64,000 nt of DNA from Fibrobacter sp. UWT2. Its GTDB lineage: Bacteria > Fibrobacterota > Fibrobacteria > Fibrobacterales > Fibrobacteraceae. Below the pieces are notes generated by a model. It was not told the origin of the DNA, did no database searches, and worked only from the letters and a program-made list of their open reading frames with translations. Made by a program: the position numbers and the translations under genes. Numbering within the stretch: position 1 is the stretch's first letter; every line of letters starts with the position of its first letter. The stretch covers positions 224,759-288,758 of the forward strand of contig NZ_FRBF01000001.1 in assembly GCF_900142545.1 (NCBI RefSeq). The letters run 5' to 3'. Positions 8,255 through 17,971 of this stretch are shown here, piece by piece.

Positions 8255-9022
8255 GTGAAAAAGATTTTTGCGTTTATAGCCTTTATCACCTTTGCTGTGG
8301 TATTCATCGGTTGTGAAAAAAAAGATGATTCCTACAAGAAGGTCATTGAAAAGGGCGAATTAGTCATTGGCCTCGATGCATATTATCCGCCTATGGGCTT
8401 TTATGACCAGGACGGTGACATCGTTGGCTTTGATATAGATCTTGCCGTAGAAGTTTGCGCCCGTCTGGGCATCAAACTCAAGACGGTTCCGATTACTTGG
8501 GAAAACAAGGAACATGAACTGAATTCGGGTGCAATTGACTGCATCTGGAATGGCATGAGTGTCGATAGCTCCCGCGCTTTGACCATGAGTTTGAGCGATC
8601 CGTACTTTAATAATGGCATGTACTTTTTGGTGAAGGATTCTTCGCTTGCGAATATGGATTCCCTTAAAAATAGGAGAATTGCCTTGCAGAAGGGCTCCAC
8701 TTCGCAAGACCATCTGGTCACATCCGAGATAGGGATGTCCGCTAAGGAAATCGTTGCTTTTGAAGACAACCTCAAGGCGCTTGCGGCATTGGACAGCGGC
8801 GATGTCGATGTTGTGTACATGGATAAAGTCATCGCAGAGTATTTGATTTTTAAATCCAAGAAAGAATACTTCTTGTGGGCGGATCCTCATATTAAAGAAA
8901 AACTTGCTATCGGTTTCCGCAAGAACGACCTTGCTCTCCGCGATGCCGTAAATGATATGATGAAGGCGATGAAGGTCGATGGTCGTTTTGTGAAAATTTC
9001 AATGAAATGGTTTGGCAAATAA
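8255..9022 (+). CDS. Polar amino acid substrate-binding lipoprotein (paralogue 2)
   Basis: A 255-residue homologue of the binding protein at 5819: lipobox FIGC (Cys about residue 20), VIGLDAYYPPMGFYD, GFDIDLAVEVCARLGI and DCIWNGMSVDSSRALTM. The start is GTG, fixed by AGAAGGA seven bases before it and by the signal peptide MKKIFAFIAF. It has no permease or ATPase of its own here and follows two terminators, so it is expressed separately. It may share the 6676/7344 transporter with a different specificity, or work as a receptor. Codon use is more AT-rich than in paralogue 1. Confidence 0.9.
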   Translation: MKKIFAFIAFITFAVVFIGCEKKDDSYKKVIEKGELVIGLDAYYPPMGFYDQDGDIVGFDIDLAVEVCARLGIKLKTVPITWENKEHELNSGAIDCIWNGMSVDSSRALTMSLSDPYFNNGMYFLVKDSSLANMDSLKNRRIALQKGSTSQDHLVTSEIGMSAKEIVAFEDNLKALAALDSGDVDVVYMDKVIAEYLIFKSKKEYFLWADPHIKEKLAIGFRKNDLALRDAVNDMMKAMKVDGRFVKISMKWFGK

Positions 9023-9041
9023 GTTTGAAAAGGAAAACGTC

Positions 9042-9827
9042 ATGAACAAGTTTTTCACGGTTATATCTGCCATTGCCTGCGCTGTTGCGCTTTCTGGCTG
9101 CAATGAGAAAAAACAATCCCTGCATTCGGATTATTCATTCGATAGGGTAAAGGCTTCTGGTATTTTGGTCATGGGGCACATGGGTGATTTCCCTCCCATG
9201 GTCTTTACCGATAAGGACGGCAACGTCGTGGGTTTCGACGTGGACCTGGCGCGTGAAGTTTGCTCCCGCTTGGGAGTGAAACTTAAATTGCACTTGATTT
9301 CTTGGGCCGACAAGGAAAAGGAATTGTACAATGGAAATATAGACTGCATCTGGAATGGCATGAGCGTTGATAGTGCTCGTGCAGCGGCAATGAACTTGAG
9401 TGATCCGTACCTTACCAACAGACTCGTTTTCACGGTAAAGAATAAGTCCTATAATAGCCTGGATTCCTTGAAAGGCAAAAAGATTGGTGTTCAGCATGCA
9501 TCGACTGCTTGGTCAATGATTGAACAGTCTGAAATTAAAAAGGATGTCAAGGAAATCGTGCAGTTTGAAACTATGAACCTTGCGCTGGACGCCATGGTGC
9601 AAGATTCTGTCGATGCCGTGTTTATGGATGAAGTCGCTGCCAAGTACTGGAATGTCTTGAACAATAAAAAATATGCCATTTTGGAAGATGGCGTGTTCAA
9701 TGAGTTTTATGCGGTCGGATTCCGCAAAGCTGACAAGGCTCTCCGCGATACAATAAATGCCGTCCTTGCTTCGATGAAGAAAGACGGCAAATTCGTTGAT
9801 GTTACGGTCAAGTGGTTCGGTAAGTAG
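9042..9827 (+). CDS. Polar amino acid substrate-binding lipoprotein (paralogue 3)
   Basis: Third SBP_bac_3 lipoprotein, 261 residues: MNKFFTVISA signal, lipobox LSGC, VMGHMGDFPPMVFTD, GFDVDLAREVCSRLGV and DCIWNGMSVDSARAAAMN. Start 9042 is preferred over an upstream in-frame ATG at 9012, which lies inside the end of the previous gene; AAAAGGAAAA precedes 9042. It is 19 bases from paralogue 2 and surely co-transcribed with it. At the ligand site it has GHMGDFPPM where the others have GLD-xxPPM, which hints at a changed ligand. Confidence 0.9.
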   Translation: MNKFFTVISAIACAVALSGCNEKKQSLHSDYSFDRVKASGILVMGHMGDFPPMVFTDKDGNVVGFDVDLAREVCSRLGVKLKLHLISWADKEKELYNGNIDCIWNGMSVDSARAAAMNLSDPYLTNRLVFTVKNKSYNSLDSLKGKKIGVQHASTAWSMIEQSEIKKDVKEIVQFETMNLALDAMVQDSVDAVFMDEVAAKYWNVLNNKKYAILEDGVFNEFYAVGFRKADKALRDTINAVLASMKKDGKFVDVTVKWFGK

Positions 9828-10640
9828 TTACCGGTACTGAGCGCTCCAGCGGCGCTTGAAGCGGGGCTCGTCCAGGACTTTAGCCCAGATGAATCCCTTA
9901 CGCACGTCGGTAAGGTTTTTAGTCGAAACAAGGGGTGCGCGGCGCGGTGCCTGTTCGGTTCCGCTCACGACATCATTTCCCATGAATGCTGCGGCGGATT
10001 CGCGTGCGGCCCTGGCGCGATCTTCGAGAGCGTTCAGCTCACGCTGGCGCTCCAGTTCCTTGCGGCGCAACTCGTCCATTTCGGCTTCGTGATGCTCGCG
10101 AGCGGCGGATTCCCTTTCTTGCTCGGCTCGCTTTTCGTGGAGCAGCAAGTTGTCGAGTTCTTCCATGTCGTGCACGAGTACGTCGCAGTCGCCTTCGCCC
10201 ATGTCGCGGCCCACGATGCGGTGGGCTTGCAACTCCATCAGCATTTCGGCGGCCCTGTTTTCGTCAACATCGAATTCTTCCATCAGAAATTCCAAGTTGA
10301 TAAAGTCCACCTGGATGACGACTTCGGCGATGTAACGAAGCGAAACGGCCTCTTTGCTTTGGATTATCCTGCGTTTTTTGACAGGTGGTGTTGCGGGCTC
10401 GATGTTCCCTTGTGCCGCCTGTTGCTGGGCGTTTTCGAACTGGCGGATTAAATCCTGCAACGAGCGCGGAGGGTTGTACCCTTGCGCCTGTTCTTCGGAT
10501 TCGTCCAATTCGTCATCATCAGGCTGGTATTGCGGCGGCAGCTGTTGTTCACGCTGCTGTTGTTCCCTTCGGTTTGCCGCAACCTTTTTAATGACGATAT
10601 CGAGAACCCATATCCCTATGAGAATGAGTAGTCCTTCCAT
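9828..10640 (-). CDS. Membrane-anchored coiled-coil protein with FtsK-gamma-like segment
   Basis: 270 residues, function unknown. An N-terminal hydrophobic helix (about 2-19, LLILIGIWVLDIVI) is followed by a Gln/Glu-rich linker. Residues about 112-160 (VDFINLEFLMEEFDVDENRAAEMLMELQAHRIVG) resemble the winged-helix FtsK-gamma pattern. A charged coiled coil (about 165-215) and a basic C-terminus follow. It starts five bases after floA on the same strand, so it probably acts with the flotillin at the membrane. Its stop abuts the stop of the convergent gene at 9827. The winged-helix resemblance is tentative. Confidence 0.7.
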   Translation of the reverse strand: MEGLLILIGIWVLDIVIKKVAANRREQQQREQQLPPQYQPDDDELDESEEQAQGYNPPRSLQDLIRQFENAQQQAAQGNIEPATPPVKKRRIIQSKEAVSLRYIAEVVIQVDFINLEFLMEEFDVDENRAAEMLMELQAHRIVGRDMGEGDCDVLVHDMEELDNLLLHEKRAEQERESAAREHHEAEMDELRRKELERQRELNALEDRARAARESAAAFMGNDVVSGTEQAPRRAPLVSTKNLTDVRKGFIWAKVLDEPRFKRRWSAQYR

Positions 10641-10645
10641 GGTTA

Positions 10646-11617
10646 CTACTTAGTCTCCGGGGCAGCTCCGATTTCTTTTCTCATTTGAGTATCGGCTTCG
10701 ATATTCTTGAGGTTGTAATAGTCCATTACGCCGAGCTTGCCGTCGCGAAGGGCAGATGCCATCGCCATCGGAATCTGGGCTTCGGCTTCGACGAGCTTGG
10801 CCTTCATTTCCATGACCTTCGCCTTCATTTCCTGTTCGGCGGCGTATGCCATGGCGCGGCGTTCTTCTGCCTTTGCCTGGGCAATCTTCTTGTCGGCTTC
10901 GGCACGGTCGGTTTCGAGGATAGCGCCAATGTTCTGGCCCACGTCCACGTCGGCGATATCGATCGAAAGAATTTCGAATGCGGTTCCGGCGTCAAGGCCA
11001 GAGGCGAGCACCTTCTTGGAAATCATGTTCGGATTTTCCAGCACGTCCTTGTGGCTCTTTGCAGAACCGATAGAAGAAACGATACCTTCGCCCACGCGAG
11101 CGACCACAGTGTCTTCGCCTGCGCCACCCACCAACTTTTGGATGCTTGCGCGCACGGTAATGCGGGTCACGGCATGCAGCTGAATACCGTCGAGAGCCAC
11201 AGCGGAAACCTTCGGCGTTTCAATCACCTTCGGGTTCACGGACATCTGCACGGCTTCGAGCACGTTACGGCCGGCAAGGTCGATGGCGGCAGCTTCTTTA
11301 AAGTCCAGCTTGATGTTTGCCTTGTTTGCGGCAATGAGTGCCTGGATCACGCGGAGCACGTTACCGCGGCTCAGGTAGTGGGCTTCAAGCAGGTTCGTGT
11401 CGACCGGGAGACCTGCCTTGCAGCTAAGAATGCGGGCTTCCACAATCACCTGCGGCGGAACCTTACGCAGACGCATACCGATGAGTTGGAAAATGCTCAC
11501 GTTTGCCTTGGAGAACAAGGCCTGCAGCCAGAGGCTGAAGAACTTGCCGATAAAGGCGAGCAAGATGATAACGGCAATCGCCGCGATGATGATTCCAACG
11601 ATTAAAAGAGTGTCCAT
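10646..11617 (-). CDS. floA: Flotillin-like protein FloA
   Basis: Membrane scaffold that forms flotillin microdomains (YqfA/UPF0365 family). 323 residues: one N-terminal membrane helix ([24 protein letters not shown]), then an SPFH-like domain (about 40-200, with [18 protein letters not shown] and GRNVLEAVQ) and a helical Ala/Glu-rich tail ([19 protein letters not shown]). The start at 11617 follows GGAGAAAA; an upstream in-frame start at 11707 would add an implausible AT-rich extension. In Bacillus floA sits beside an NfeD gene. Here the NfeD gene (13924) is on the same strand but separated by a FISUMP gene on the other strand. Confidence 0.93.
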   Translation of the reverse strand: MDTLLIVGIIIAAIAVIILLAFIGKFFSLWLQALFSKANVSIFQLIGMRLRKVPPQVIVEARILSCKAGLPVDTNLLEAHYLSRGNVLRVIQALIAANKANIKLDFKEAAAIDLAGRNVLEAVQMSVNPKVIETPKVSAVALDGIQLHAVTRITVRASIQKLVGGAGEDTVVARVGEGIVSSIGSAKSHKDVLENPNMISKKVLASGLDAGTAFEILSIDIADVDVGQNIGAILETDRAEADKKIAQAKAEERRAMAYAAEQEMKAKVMEMKAKLVEAEAQIPMAMASALRDGKLGVMDYYNLKNIEADTQMRKEIGAAPETK

Positions 11618-11722
11618 TTGATTTTCTCCATTTTTTGTTTTCTTTTCGTAATATACATAATTTGAGTAAAGAAAAGATTTATCTTTGATATAAGAATATT
11701 TGGACAAGGGAGGAACCTGGTC

Positions 11723-13921
11723 ATGTATAGACTTTTTTTCAGAATAGTTGCATTTTGTGCTTTCATGGCTTTTGCCTGTTTATGCCTGAACGCCTGTCTC
11801 GAAGACGGAGGCTCAAGCAGCGTTGCAGCGAATGATGCTCCACAGAAGGAGAACGACTCGGATAAGGACAAAGATGGTTCAAAAGATCCGTCTGATTCGT
11901 CTATGTTCGCTGAAGTAAAATGCCCCGAGGTAACCTCCAAGTCGCAGTTCCTGAACCCTGATATTGACTATGGTGAAATGACCGATGAACGCGACGGCCA
12001 AGTTTACAAGACTGTGCAGATCGGCAATCAAACTTGGATGGCGGAAAACTTGAATTATGCTGCTGATCGTTCCATGTGCCCAGATAGCCTGGAAAGTAAC
12101 TGCAAAATTTATGGCAGGTGGTATACAATGTCAGGTTCGTGTCCAGAAGGTTGGCATCTCCCTAGTGTTGCTGAGTGGAATGTACTCCTCAGATCAGTTG
12201 GTAAAGATGACAAAGTTGATGCTGCGATGCTGAAATCAAGGTTCGGCTGGGCTGATGGAAAACAAGGGGTGGATGCTTTTGGTTTCTCGGCGATGCCGAT
12301 GAGTAAACGGAATTGTTCCCAGGTCTTCTTTTTGACTTCTGATTACTATGATAACGAAAATACGGGTGAACGGAGTTGCATAGCGTTTAATTATCGAGCC
12401 GGAGCTTATTATTACAATAACGAAACCTCTGTTACGGGTTGGTTTATGGGCTATTTCAATGAAGTTACTAGGGGTGTTCCCGTGCGATGCCTGAAGGACG
12501 GGAGTGGTCCTTACGAGAAATCTTTGCTGAATACCGAAAATCTCGCTTTATGGGATAAAGCAGACAAGAAAGATTTTTTCAATCCGAAAGTCGAGTATGG
12601 AGAAATGACCGATGAACGTGACGGTCAGGTTTACAAGACCGTGAAGATCGGTAATCAAACATGGATGGCGGAGAACCTGAACTATATCTATGCGGTAGAT
12701 TCGCTTCTTAAGGAAGAAGGTGTATGTCCCATCTATTACGGCAACGATTATGTTTTTCCTGACGGCTTTAAAACTTGTGATTTGTATGGGCGCTTGTACC
12801 CGTTTGGCGCCGCGATGGATTCAGCTGGAGTCTTTAGTGATGACGGTTTGGACTGTAATGGGTTAGTGTGTAAGCCAAATGAACAGGTCCGTGGAATTTG
12901 TCCTGAAGGTTGGCGCTTGCCGGGTGACAGTGATTGGGATACCTTGCTTGATGCCGTAGGGGGTGCAGATGTTGCTGGCAAAAAATTAAAATCGCTAACG
13001 GGGTGGTTTTACGACGGCAATGGTTCCGATGAGTATGGTTTTTCTGCGAGGCCTTCTCCCGATTTGAGCGGCAGTAACAATCATACTCATGTTGGTTTTT
13101 GGAGCGTCGGCTCTCATCTAAACGGAAGGTATTTTAGTTTCTATAGCGATGCCGTTTATCAGGGCGCCGCAGATAAGTTGTACATTCGTTGCATAAAGGG
13201 GTACACTCATATTGATGATCCGAGCAGGTATATTCCGGGAATCTTGCCTTCCGAGGTGGAGGAAGGGTCGATGACGGATGCTCGTGATGGGCAAGTTTAC
13301 AAGACCGTAAAAATTGGCGACAAGACCTGGATGGCGGAAAACTTGAATTACGACTACCAGGTGGGAGATTCCGTATCGATATATGGTTCTGTTTGCCTCA
13401 CCGATAGCTTGGGAAACTGTGATTCTTCTTATGGCCGCTATTACACGTGGCCTGCGGCGATGGATTCGGCGGGAATCTTTAGTGACGGAGGCAAGGGATG
13501 CGGCTTTAGTGAATTATGCAACCCGAAGGGGACTATTCGTGGAGTCTGTCCGGAAGGTTGGCATTTGCCGGATACGACCGAATGGAACGCATTGTTCTCG
13601 GAACTGAACTGTGTTGAGGATGGTCAAAATAATTGTGGGCCTTTATTGAAATCTTCCCGGGATTGGGTGTCCCGCGGAGGTGGATTTGATTATTATGGTT
13701 TTACGGTTTTGCCTTCGAATATTGCAGATTGGCGTCAAGATTATACCAAGGAATGGTTCTTTGAATCGGTTCGAACTGCCCGCAATAATGCCCAAATTTG
13801 GCTGTCAAATGAATCGGAGAAAGACGCGGCGATGGTTGCTGAATTCACTATTTACAAATTTGTCCGTTTTTCGAAAACCCGGAAAAAATACGGGGTGTCA
13901 GTCCGCTGCGTGAAGGATTAA
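11723..13921 (+). CDS. Lipoprotein with three FISUMP domains
   Basis: Secreted lipoprotein of 732 residues, signal peptide ending in lipobox LNAC (Cys 25), then an Asp/Lys/Ser-rich spacer. Three FISUMP domains (Fibrobacter succinogenes major paralogous domain) start near residues 85, 293 and 515. Each opens with a variant of [23 protein letters not shown], has a central CPEGWHLP or CPEGWRLP and ends with a VRCLKD, IRCIKG or VRCVKD strand. Each domain has several conserved cysteines, suggesting disulfides. The biochemical role of FISUMP is unknown. GGGAGG lies nine bases before the start. It is divergent from floA and convergent with nfeD. Confidence 0.9.
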   Translation: MYRLFFRIVAFCAFMAFACLCLNACLEDGGSSSVAANDAPQKENDSDKDKDGSKDPSDSSMFAEVKCPEVTSKSQFLNPDIDYGEMTDERDGQVYKTVQIGNQTWMAENLNYAADRSMCPDSLESNCKIYGRWYTMSGSCPEGWHLPSVAEWNVLLRSVGKDDKVDAAMLKSRFGWADGKQGVDAFGFSAMPMSKRNCSQVFFLTSDYYDNENTGERSCIAFNYRAGAYYYNNETSVTGWFMGYFNEVTRGVPVRCLKDGSGPYEKSLLNTENLALWDKADKKDFFNPKVEYGEMTDERDGQVYKTVKIGNQTWMAENLNYIYAVDSLLKEEGVCPIYYGNDYVFPDGFKTCDLYGRLYPFGAAMDSAGVFSDDGLDCNGLVCKPNEQVRGICPEGWRLPGDSDWDTLLDAVGGADVAGKKLKSLTGWFYDGNGSDEYGFSARPSPDLSGSNNHTHVGFWSVGSHLNGRYFSFYSDAVYQGAADKLYIRCIKGYTHIDDPSRYIPGILPSEVEEGSMTDARDGQVYKTVKIGDKTWMAENLNYDYQVGDSVSIYGSVCLTDSLGNCDSSYGRYYTWPAAMDSAGIFSDGGKGCGFSELCNPKGTIRGVCPEGWHLPDTTEWNALFSELNCVEDGQNNCGPLLKSSRDWVSRGGGFDYYGFTVLPSNIADWRQDYTKEWFFESVRTARNNAQIWLSNESEKDAAMVAEFTIYKFVRFSKTRKKYGVSVRCVKD

Positions 13922-13923
13922 CT

Positions 13924-15477
13924 TTATCCTTCCATTTCGCTGTGGGCAACGCTTACCCAGATGTGCCCTTCTTGAATGGCGGTCACTTGAATGCGGGTGC
14001 TTGCTTCGATGATTTCGCCGTGGGTCTGCACGTCAAACAGCTTGCCGTTGATGAGCGCTTGGCCCACTGGGCGCAGGAACGTTTTCGCGATGCCTTCGTC
14101 GCCGACAGAAACTTCTTGTACAGCTTCGGTGGGCGAGGCTGCGGTTTCAAGGTCGGTCTTGAGCATAGGCGTCCAACCTTCGGGCAAAAGCGGAATCAGG
14201 TACTTGCTTGCGGCGATCGGGAATACGAGCGCGATTGCCGCACAGCTTAACATGTAGAGTAGCCCGAGTAGCCAGGGCGTGGCGTCGAAAGTTGTCTCAA
14301 TGGTTTCGGGGACGTATTCGGGCATTTCCGAGGGCTCGAACGAAAGCGCGAGTGCGAGAATCATGCACACGATACCGCCGATGCCGAACAGGAACGTTCC
14401 CGGCATCACGAAGATTTCGACCAGGAACAGCACCACGCCGGCCACCAGCAGAATTGCCGGAATATAGCCATCGAGCTGCGGGGCGAACTGTCCGAGGAAC
14501 ACGATGCCGATGAGGATGATGCCGATGATACCGAACAGGCCGAATCCCGGCGTCTTGAATTCGATGTAAAGCGCGCCGAAGCCGAGAATCAGGAGGAGGC
14601 CGGAAATCGCGGCGATGGCCGAGGCGATGTCTTCGCCGAGGGTGGTTTCGACTTCGCTCCTGCTTTCGATGGCGAGCTTGGTTTCAAATTCGTCGCGGCT
14701 CTTGAAGGTGCCCTGCGAGAATCCGAGTTCCTGCGCTTCCTTGTCGGTCATGGTCAGAAGTTCGCCTTCTTTCACGAGAATCTTCGGGGCTCCCCAAAAA
14801 GCTTTGTCGGCGCTGTCGAGGACGCTGTACTTGGAGCCTTCGATAATGAGCGTAGTGTCGCGCTGAGATTTTTTACCCTTGTCGAGCGTGGCGGTGAGTT
14901 CAAGGACTTCGAGTTCCGGCGTTACGAAGGCGGAACTCAGGAGCTCCGGATAACCGTTACGCTGGGCAAGGTTTCTGAACTTGGCACGGAGCGGAGACTG
15001 GATTTTTTCGCCGACGATTTGCGGAGTGCCGTCACCACCTTGTACGATGGGGGCGCAGTCGCCAATCGTAGTGGCTTCGAGCATGTAAAGTTTTTGGCAG
15101 GCGAGCGCGATAAGACTGCCCGCACTGATCGCTTTCTTTTTTACGAGCGCGATAGTGGTTGGGCCTTTGACGGCCATAATGGTGTCCACTAGGTCGAAGG
15201 CTGCATCGAGGCGGCCGCCGAAGGTGTTGATTTCAAAGACGATGTAGTCCGGGTTTTCCTGGAGCGCGTCATCGATGGCGCGGGCGCAGAAATCGTACAT
15301 CGACGGTTCTACGTCGCCTTCCAGCTTAATCCAGACGGCATGCTTTTTAGTTTCCTGGGTAATGACCGAATCGGTTGCCGTTTTGGCGGAATCGACCGGG
15401 GCGATTGATGTGGTGTCGGCGAAACAGAATGCCGCAAGCACCAAAAGGGTAGAAAAAATACGCTCAAACAACTTCAT
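13924..15477 (-). CDS. NfeD family membrane-bound serine protease (long form)
   Basis: 517 residues: signal peptide (MKLFERIFSTLLVLAAFCFA), ClpP-like protease domain (about 45-240), four or so membrane helices (about 280-400), and a C-terminal OB-fold NfeD domain. In the protease part, the KKKAISAGSLIAL segment holds the candidate nucleophile S118, with a candidate lysine in the later GEKIQSP segment. Long NfeD proteins are partners of stomatin/flotillin proteins and cleave hydrophobic segments. Start 15477 is supported by the signal peptide; TATATT lies six bases upstream, with GAAGGT between. The FISUMP gene ends two bases from its stop. Confidence 0.9.
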   Translation of the reverse strand: MKLFERIFSTLLVLAAFCFADTTSIAPVDSAKTATDSVITQETKKHAVWIKLEGDVEPSMYDFCARAIDDALQENPDYIVFEINTFGGRLDAAFDLVDTIMAVKGPTTIALVKKKAISAGSLIALACQKLYMLEATTIGDCAPIVQGGDGTPQIVGEKIQSPLRAKFRNLAQRNGYPELLSSAFVTPELEVLELTATLDKGKKSQRDTTLIIEGSKYSVLDSADKAFWGAPKILVKEGELLTMTDKEAQELGFSQGTFKSRDEFETKLAIESRSEVETTLGEDIASAIAAISGLLLILGFGALYIEFKTPGFGLFGIIGIILIGIVFLGQFAPQLDGYIPAILLVAGVVLFLVEIFVMPGTFLFGIGGIVCMILALALSFEPSEMPEYVPETIETTFDATPWLLGLLYMLSCAAIALVFPIAASKYLIPLLPEGWTPMLKTDLETAASPTEAVQEVSVGDEGIAKTFLRPVGQALINGKLFDVQTHGEIIEASTRIQVTAIQEGHIWVSVAHSEMEG

Positions 15478-15642
15478 ACCTTCAATATATGAAGATTTTA
15501 GCCCCCAAAGTGCGGATTTTTGCGAAATTTTGAGGGTTTTTAAAATTGCTTTAAATGATTTTGAGAACATTGTGAATTGTAAAATCTTCAAAAATATCAA
15601 ATAAATATTGATTTTTGTATTGCTTTTGTTGGGTTTTGAGTG

Positions 15643-15648
15643 TATATT
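15643..15648 (+). promoter_or_regulatory. Probable -10 box for the pectate lyase gene
   Basis: TGTATATTTTG provides TATATT about 38 bases before the pectate lyase start, in the AT-rich divergent region with nfeD. TTGTTGGG, about 16 bases upstream, is a weak -35 candidate. Confidence 0.5.
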
Positions 15649-15685
15649 TTGAGAAGAAATTTGAGAACATTTTCAAAAGGGATGG

Positions 15686-17830
15686 ATGAATATGGTTTCA
15701 ACAGGTTCCAAAATGGTTTCTAGGGTGGCGCTTGGTGTTGCGTTGCTCGGATTTGCCGGGGCTTATGCCCAGGTGACGCTCAGCTCTGCCGAAGGCTGGC
15801 TCGAATCGGCATTTGCCGAATGGGCTTCTGACGGTTCGGACAGCTACAATGTTTACTATTCGGGCGCTGGCGCAAGCAATGTCAAGGTAGACGGCCAGCT
15901 CGTTCGCAAGTACGGCTCCAAGTACCGTGTCGACGTGGTCGGTCTCAAGGCCGGTAGCTACACGCTCAAGGTGGCCTCCGTCAAGGGCGGCAAAGAAGGT
16001 GCTTCGACGACTTCGAAGTCCCTGACCGTTAAGGCCCATGATCGCGCGGGCTTCGCTTTTAGCAACGGCCATGTTCCGGGTGCTTACAAGACCGATGGTA
16101 CGCTCAAGAGCGGCGCCGTGGTTCTCTATGTGACCGAATCGACCAAGAATACCATCAAGCTTGATGTGGTGACGAGCAGCAAGGGTGCTGTAACGGAATG
16201 CGTGGGCCTCCAGAATATCTTGACGGCGTTCAAGAAGGGCTACGATACGCGTCCGCTTGCCATTCGCTTGATTGGCAACGTGACCGACCCCGAAGTGACC
16301 GACAAGGGCGACATCTTGATTGACATGGGCAAAAAGGAAGGTGGCGCCATGACGATCGAAGGTATCGGTAACGACGCTACGGCAAACGGCTGGGGCATTC
16401 GTATCAAGAACGCTTTCGATGTTGAAATCCGCAACATCGGTGTTATGAATGTCGATTCCGACGAAGGCGACAACATTGGCCTGCAGCAGGATAACCAGTA
16501 CATTTGGGTGCACAACTGCGACTTCTTCTACGGCCATGCGGGTAGCGATAAGGACCAGGTCAAGGGCGATGGTGCCTTGGACTGCAAAAAGTCCACCTAC
16601 GTGACCTTCAGCTACAACCACTTCTGGGATAACGGTAAGTCGAACTTACTCGGCCTTTCCGAAGGTACGACTGACGGTCTCTACATCACTTATCACCACA
16701 ACTGGTACGACCATTCCGATAGCCGCCACCCGCGCGTGCGCTTCTACAGCGCCCATGTGTACAATAACTACTACGATGGCGTGGCCAAATACGGCGCCGG
16801 TTCTACGAAGGGCTCTTCCGTGTTTATGGAAGCGAACTACTTCCGTAATTGCAAGTACCCGATGATGACGTCTATGCAGGGAAGCGACGTGTATGCTGGC
16901 GGCACCACTCGCGATACCAAGAACAATCCGACATTCAGCAGCGAAGATGGCGGTACGATCAAGGCTTATAACAACCACATGGAAGGTTCTTACACGTTCA
17001 TTCCGTATGGTGCAAGCAAGTATGTGCTCAAGGGCTCTGAAACGGCTGCTGGCTCCATCGATACCAAGGCCGACTTTGACGCCTACGTGGTTTCTAGCCG
17101 CAACGACAAGGTTCCGAATACGGTCAAGTCTTATGCCGGTGCGAATACCTACAACAACTTCGATACCGACAATTCCGTGATGTACAGCTACACGGCGGAT
17201 TCTCCGGCGCAGGCCATGGCGAATGTGCGTGCCTATGCAGGCCGCGTGCAGGGTGGTGATTTCAAGTGGACCTTTGACAACTCGGTTGACGATGCCGCTT
17301 ATGAAGTGAACCAGAAACTGAAAGACGCCCTGATGGCTTACAAGGGCAGCAACGGCGAAGTCATGGAATATGCAAGCTCCAGTTCTGTGGCGCCGGCATC
17401 CAGCAGTTCCGTGGAATCGAGCTCTTCTGAACAGTCTTCTAGCTCTGAGGCGAAGTCTTCAAGTTCCGAAGCCAAGTCCTCTAGCTCCGAAGAGGTTTCG
17501 TCTAGCTCTGAAAAGTCGAGCAGCTCTGAGGCTTCGAGCAGTTCTGTCGAAGAATCGTCTAGCAGCTCCGACACGACGCCCCAGGCGATTGCCGTTAAGA
17601 TGCAGGTTGCTTCTCCGATGCGCTATATTGCAAGCGGTGCCCGCCTCGAAATTTTTGCTGAAAATGTCCGTCGTTTGGATATTTTCGCTGTCAATGGAAA
17701 TGTCGTGAATCTCTCGACCGAAGCAGTATCTCAATCCAGCGTAGACTTGAGTAACCTTAAGCCGGGAGTTTACCTGGTGCGCCTGGTGGCGGGCGGCAAG
17801 GCCTACCAGCAGACGATCGTAAAGAAATAG
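15686..17830 (+). CDS. Secreted pectate lyase (PL1-like) with poly-serine linker
   Basis: Cleaves polygalacturonate by beta-elimination outside the cell. 714 residues: signal peptide ending near AYAQ, an N-terminal Fn3-like beta region (about 30-115), a parallel beta-helix catalytic domain of the polysaccharide lyase 1 type (about 120-500), a Ser/Glu-rich linker (about 565-630) and a C-terminal sorting-like domain ending GVYLVRLVAGGKAYQQTIVKK-like. Catalytic signs are WVHNCDFF, KGDGALDCKKSTYVTFSYNHF and HHNWYDHSDSRHPRVRF with the family arginine. The start follows AAAAGGGATGG. Convergent neighbours are absent; a perfect palindrome follows. Confidence 0.92.
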   Translation: MNMVSTGSKMVSRVALGVALLGFAGAYAQVTLSSAEGWLESAFAEWASDGSDSYNVYYSGAGASNVKVDGQLVRKYGSKYRVDVVGLKAGSYTLKVASVKGGKEGASTTSKSLTVKAHDRAGFAFSNGHVPGAYKTDGTLKSGAVVLYVTESTKNTIKLDVVTSSKGAVTECVGLQNILTAFKKGYDTRPLAIRLIGNVTDPEVTDKGDILIDMGKKEGGAMTIEGIGNDATANGWGIRIKNAFDVEIRNIGVMNVDSDEGDNIGLQQDNQYIWVHNCDFFYGHAGSDKDQVKGDGALDCKKSTYVTFSYNHFWDNGKSNLLGLSEGTTDGLYITYHHNWYDHSDSRHPRVRFYSAHVYNNYYDGVAKYGAGSTKGSSVFMEANYFRNCKYPMMTSMQGSDVYAGGTTRDTKNNPTFSSEDGGTIKAYNNHMEGSYTFIPYGASKYVLKGSETAAGSIDTKADFDAYVVSSRNDKVPNTVKSYAGANTYNNFDTDNSVMYSYTADSPAQAMANVRAYAGRVQGGDFKWTFDNSVDDAAYEVNQKLKDALMAYKGSNGEVMEYASSSSVAPASSSSVESSSSEQSSSSEAKSSSSEAKSSSSEEVSSSSEKSSSSEASSSSVEESSSSSDTTPQAIAVKMQVASPMRYIASGARLEIFAENVRRLDIFAVNGNVVNLSTEAVSQSSVDLSNLKPGVYLVRLVAGGKAYQQTIVKK

Positions 17831-17896
17831 AATGTAGCATAGTTCCGTTCAGGAAGTCAGAGGTGTTTGGTCCTGAACTGGAACTTTGTGTGGAGT

Positions 17897-17931
17897 AGCT
17901 CCCGGGCGTGCACGCCCGGGAGCTTTCAATT
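17897..17931 (+). terminator. Terminator-like perfect palindrome after pectate lyase
   Basis: AGCTCCCGGGCGTG is followed immediately by its exact reverse complement (14-bp arms, 17897-17924), then TTCAATT. The T-run is short, so it may be a weak terminator or an intergenic repeat. Confidence 0.6.
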
Positions 17932-17971
17932 ACTCTTGCCAAAAATCCCTACTTTTATTACCTTTCTGCAC

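Noticed and set aside
17370..17580. Repetitive serine-codon tract considered as a minisatellite or CRISPR-like array
   Set aside because: Units are irregular, in frame and encode Ser/Glu linkers; there are no equal spacers.
17897..17924. Palindrome considered as a riboswitch or operator for leuA
   Set aside because: It lies at the 3' end of the pectate lyase transcript and well before the leader peptide; a terminator or repeat is simpler.
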